From assembly GCA_030036915.1 (NCBI GenBank), contig JASHSC010000432.1, positions 1-6,923 of the forward strand: DNA of 6,923 nt. The letters are read 5' to 3'. The notes under the pieces are model-generated. The model was not told where the DNA came from and made no database searches. It saw nothing but the letters and a program-made list of their open reading frames with translations. Each line of letters opens with the position of its first letter. The stretch's first letter is position 1. A program made the translations under genes and the position numbers. Shown one piece after another: positions 6,200-6,923 of the stretch. The DNA comes from Terriglobia bacterium. GTDB lineage: Bacteria; Acidobacteriota; Terriglobia; UBA7540.

Positions 6200-6923
6200 C
6201 TATGAGTAGTCGGGGCCGTTCTCACAATAGATTGCGAGCCGGGTTCCTTCAATCTGATAACACTTCTTTGTCTGACTCAATTCATTGACGGCACGAGTTA
6301 CGCCCGCACACTCCGGGTTTAGCTCATTCCAGACATAGTCGTCCCAGATAATGATTCCCGAGGGCGCCAAGAGTCTAAGTGCCGTCTCCGTATCTTTGCG
6401 AGCAAATTTGTAGGTATGGTCGGCATCGATCAATATCAGGTTCATACGGTTCAGGTAAGGTTCAAAATCATACGTCGCCGAGTTACCCAGAAGCTGATGG
6501 ACCTTTGATCCGGTGGGGCTCTCCTGGTAGCACGCTCCAACATCAAAGTGTGGAAGTCCGCCCGTCCCCAGGCCGTGCTTGTGGTTTTGGCGTGCTTTGG
6601 GGTCGAGGTCAAGAGTGTATATCTCCGCGTCCTCGGGAGTATTGAGCGCGATAACCAGCGTGGATGACCCCTTGTAGGTGCCGATTTCAAACACATGCCT
6701 GGGTTGGAGACGTAGGCATATTGTCCCCAGTGCCGCTAATTCGCGTCGGGGGAGAGCCCAGGAATCCGATTCGCTTGATCCAATGGAAGGCAGACATACA
6801 GGGAGGGAATTGATGCCTGGGAACAAATCCTCAATTCCGACTTGTTTGAGATGCGGATAATCGTCCCGCTGATTCAAGAGATGGCTGATCGGGCGGCCTC
6901 GCAGGCGACGATAAACTCCGCGC
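6200..6923 (-). CDS. Class I SAM-dependent methyltransferase, Methyltransf_24-like, 5' end outside window
   Basis: The frame ends at TAG 6202-6200 and stays open to the right edge. The first possible start inside the window is TTG 6877, which has no ribosome-binding site. The 15 codons before it read as plausible protein (VYRRLRGRPISHL directly upstream), so the true start is probably beyond the edge. Counting from the TTG codon, the motifs are FEIGTYKGSST at 63-73 (SAM-binding loop), YTLDLDP at 87-93 (ribose-binding acidic residue), LILIDADHTY at 147-156 and IIIWDDYVW at 175-183. The IDADH and DDY pair is typical of the Methyltransf_24 group, several members of which are metal-assisted O-methyltransferases of small molecules or sugars. 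The gene lies upstream of the radical SAM gene on the same strand, 113 bases away by the preferred start. A shared role in making a methylated sugar or side group is plausible but unproven. Confidence 0.88.
   Translation of the reverse strand, partial: RGVYRRLRGRPISHLLNQRDDYPHLKQVGIEDLFPGINSLPVCLPSIGSSESDSWALPRRELAALGTICLRLQPRHVFEIGTYKGSSTLVIALNTPEDAEIYTLDLDPKARQNHKHGLGTGGLPHFDVGACYQESPTGSKVHQLLGNSATYDFEPYLNRMNLILIDADHTYKFARKDTETALRLLAPSGIIIWDDYVWNELNPECAGVTRAVNELSQTKKCYQIEGTRLAIYCENGPDYS

Noticed and set aside
1..6923. CRISPR array, tRNA/rRNA genes, insertion sequences or attachment sites
   Set aside because: No regularly spaced repeats, cloverleaf or rRNA-like sequence, transposase/integrase motif or flanking direct repeats were seen in reading both strands.

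Overview
The window holds six protein genes, two of them cut by the window edges. It looks like part of a bacterial chromosome of moderate GC with uneven base composition. The organism cannot be named from the sequence. The left-edge gene resembles the secreted S53 (sedolisin-type) peptidases common in Acidobacteriota and other soil bacteria, so an acidobacterial or similar soil or sediment origin is a low-confidence guess. Non-ATG starts (TTG at 1372, possibly TTG at 2800 and GTG at 6080) recur.

Layout. Bases 2-187 are the last 61 codons of the S53-like peptidase, followed by a strong intrinsic terminator (244-289) that closes the unit. After a gene-free stretch (290-559) come three plus-strand genes: a class I SAM-dependent methyltransferase (560-1297), a GT4 glycosyltransferase with a TTG start behind a near-perfect Shine-Dalgarno (1372-2592), and a large membrane-anchored sulfatase-fold protein (2803-4848). 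The last has its own candidate sigma70 promoter in the 207-base gap before it. A convergent intergenic region (4849-5036) carries an inverted repeat at the sulfatase-like stop codon and a short terminator-like hairpin. On the minus strand follow a radical SAM protein with a SPASM-like C-terminus (5037-6086) and, upstream of it, a second methyltransferase of the Methyltransf_24 type. The second methyltransferase stays open to the right edge, so its start lies outside.

How the genes may work together. Glycosyltransferase, two SAM methyltransferases, radical SAM/SPASM enzyme and membrane sulfatase-fold enzyme are a typical toolkit of a surface-glycan (exopolysaccharide, O-antigen-like or glycolipid) locus. 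The GT4 enzyme would add a sugar in the cytoplasm, the methyltransferases and radical SAM enzyme would modify sugars or side groups, and the membrane enzyme would act on the outer face. This is inference from families and proximity; no polymerase, flippase or sugar-nucleotide gene is present. The most unusual point is that the sulfatase-fold protein has threonine, not cysteine or serine, at the nucleophile position and lacks the sulfatase-motif arginine. It is therefore unlikely to be a formylglycine sulfatase and could be a phospho-group hydrolase or transferase. No tRNA, rRNA, CRISPR array, insertion sequence or integrase was seen.
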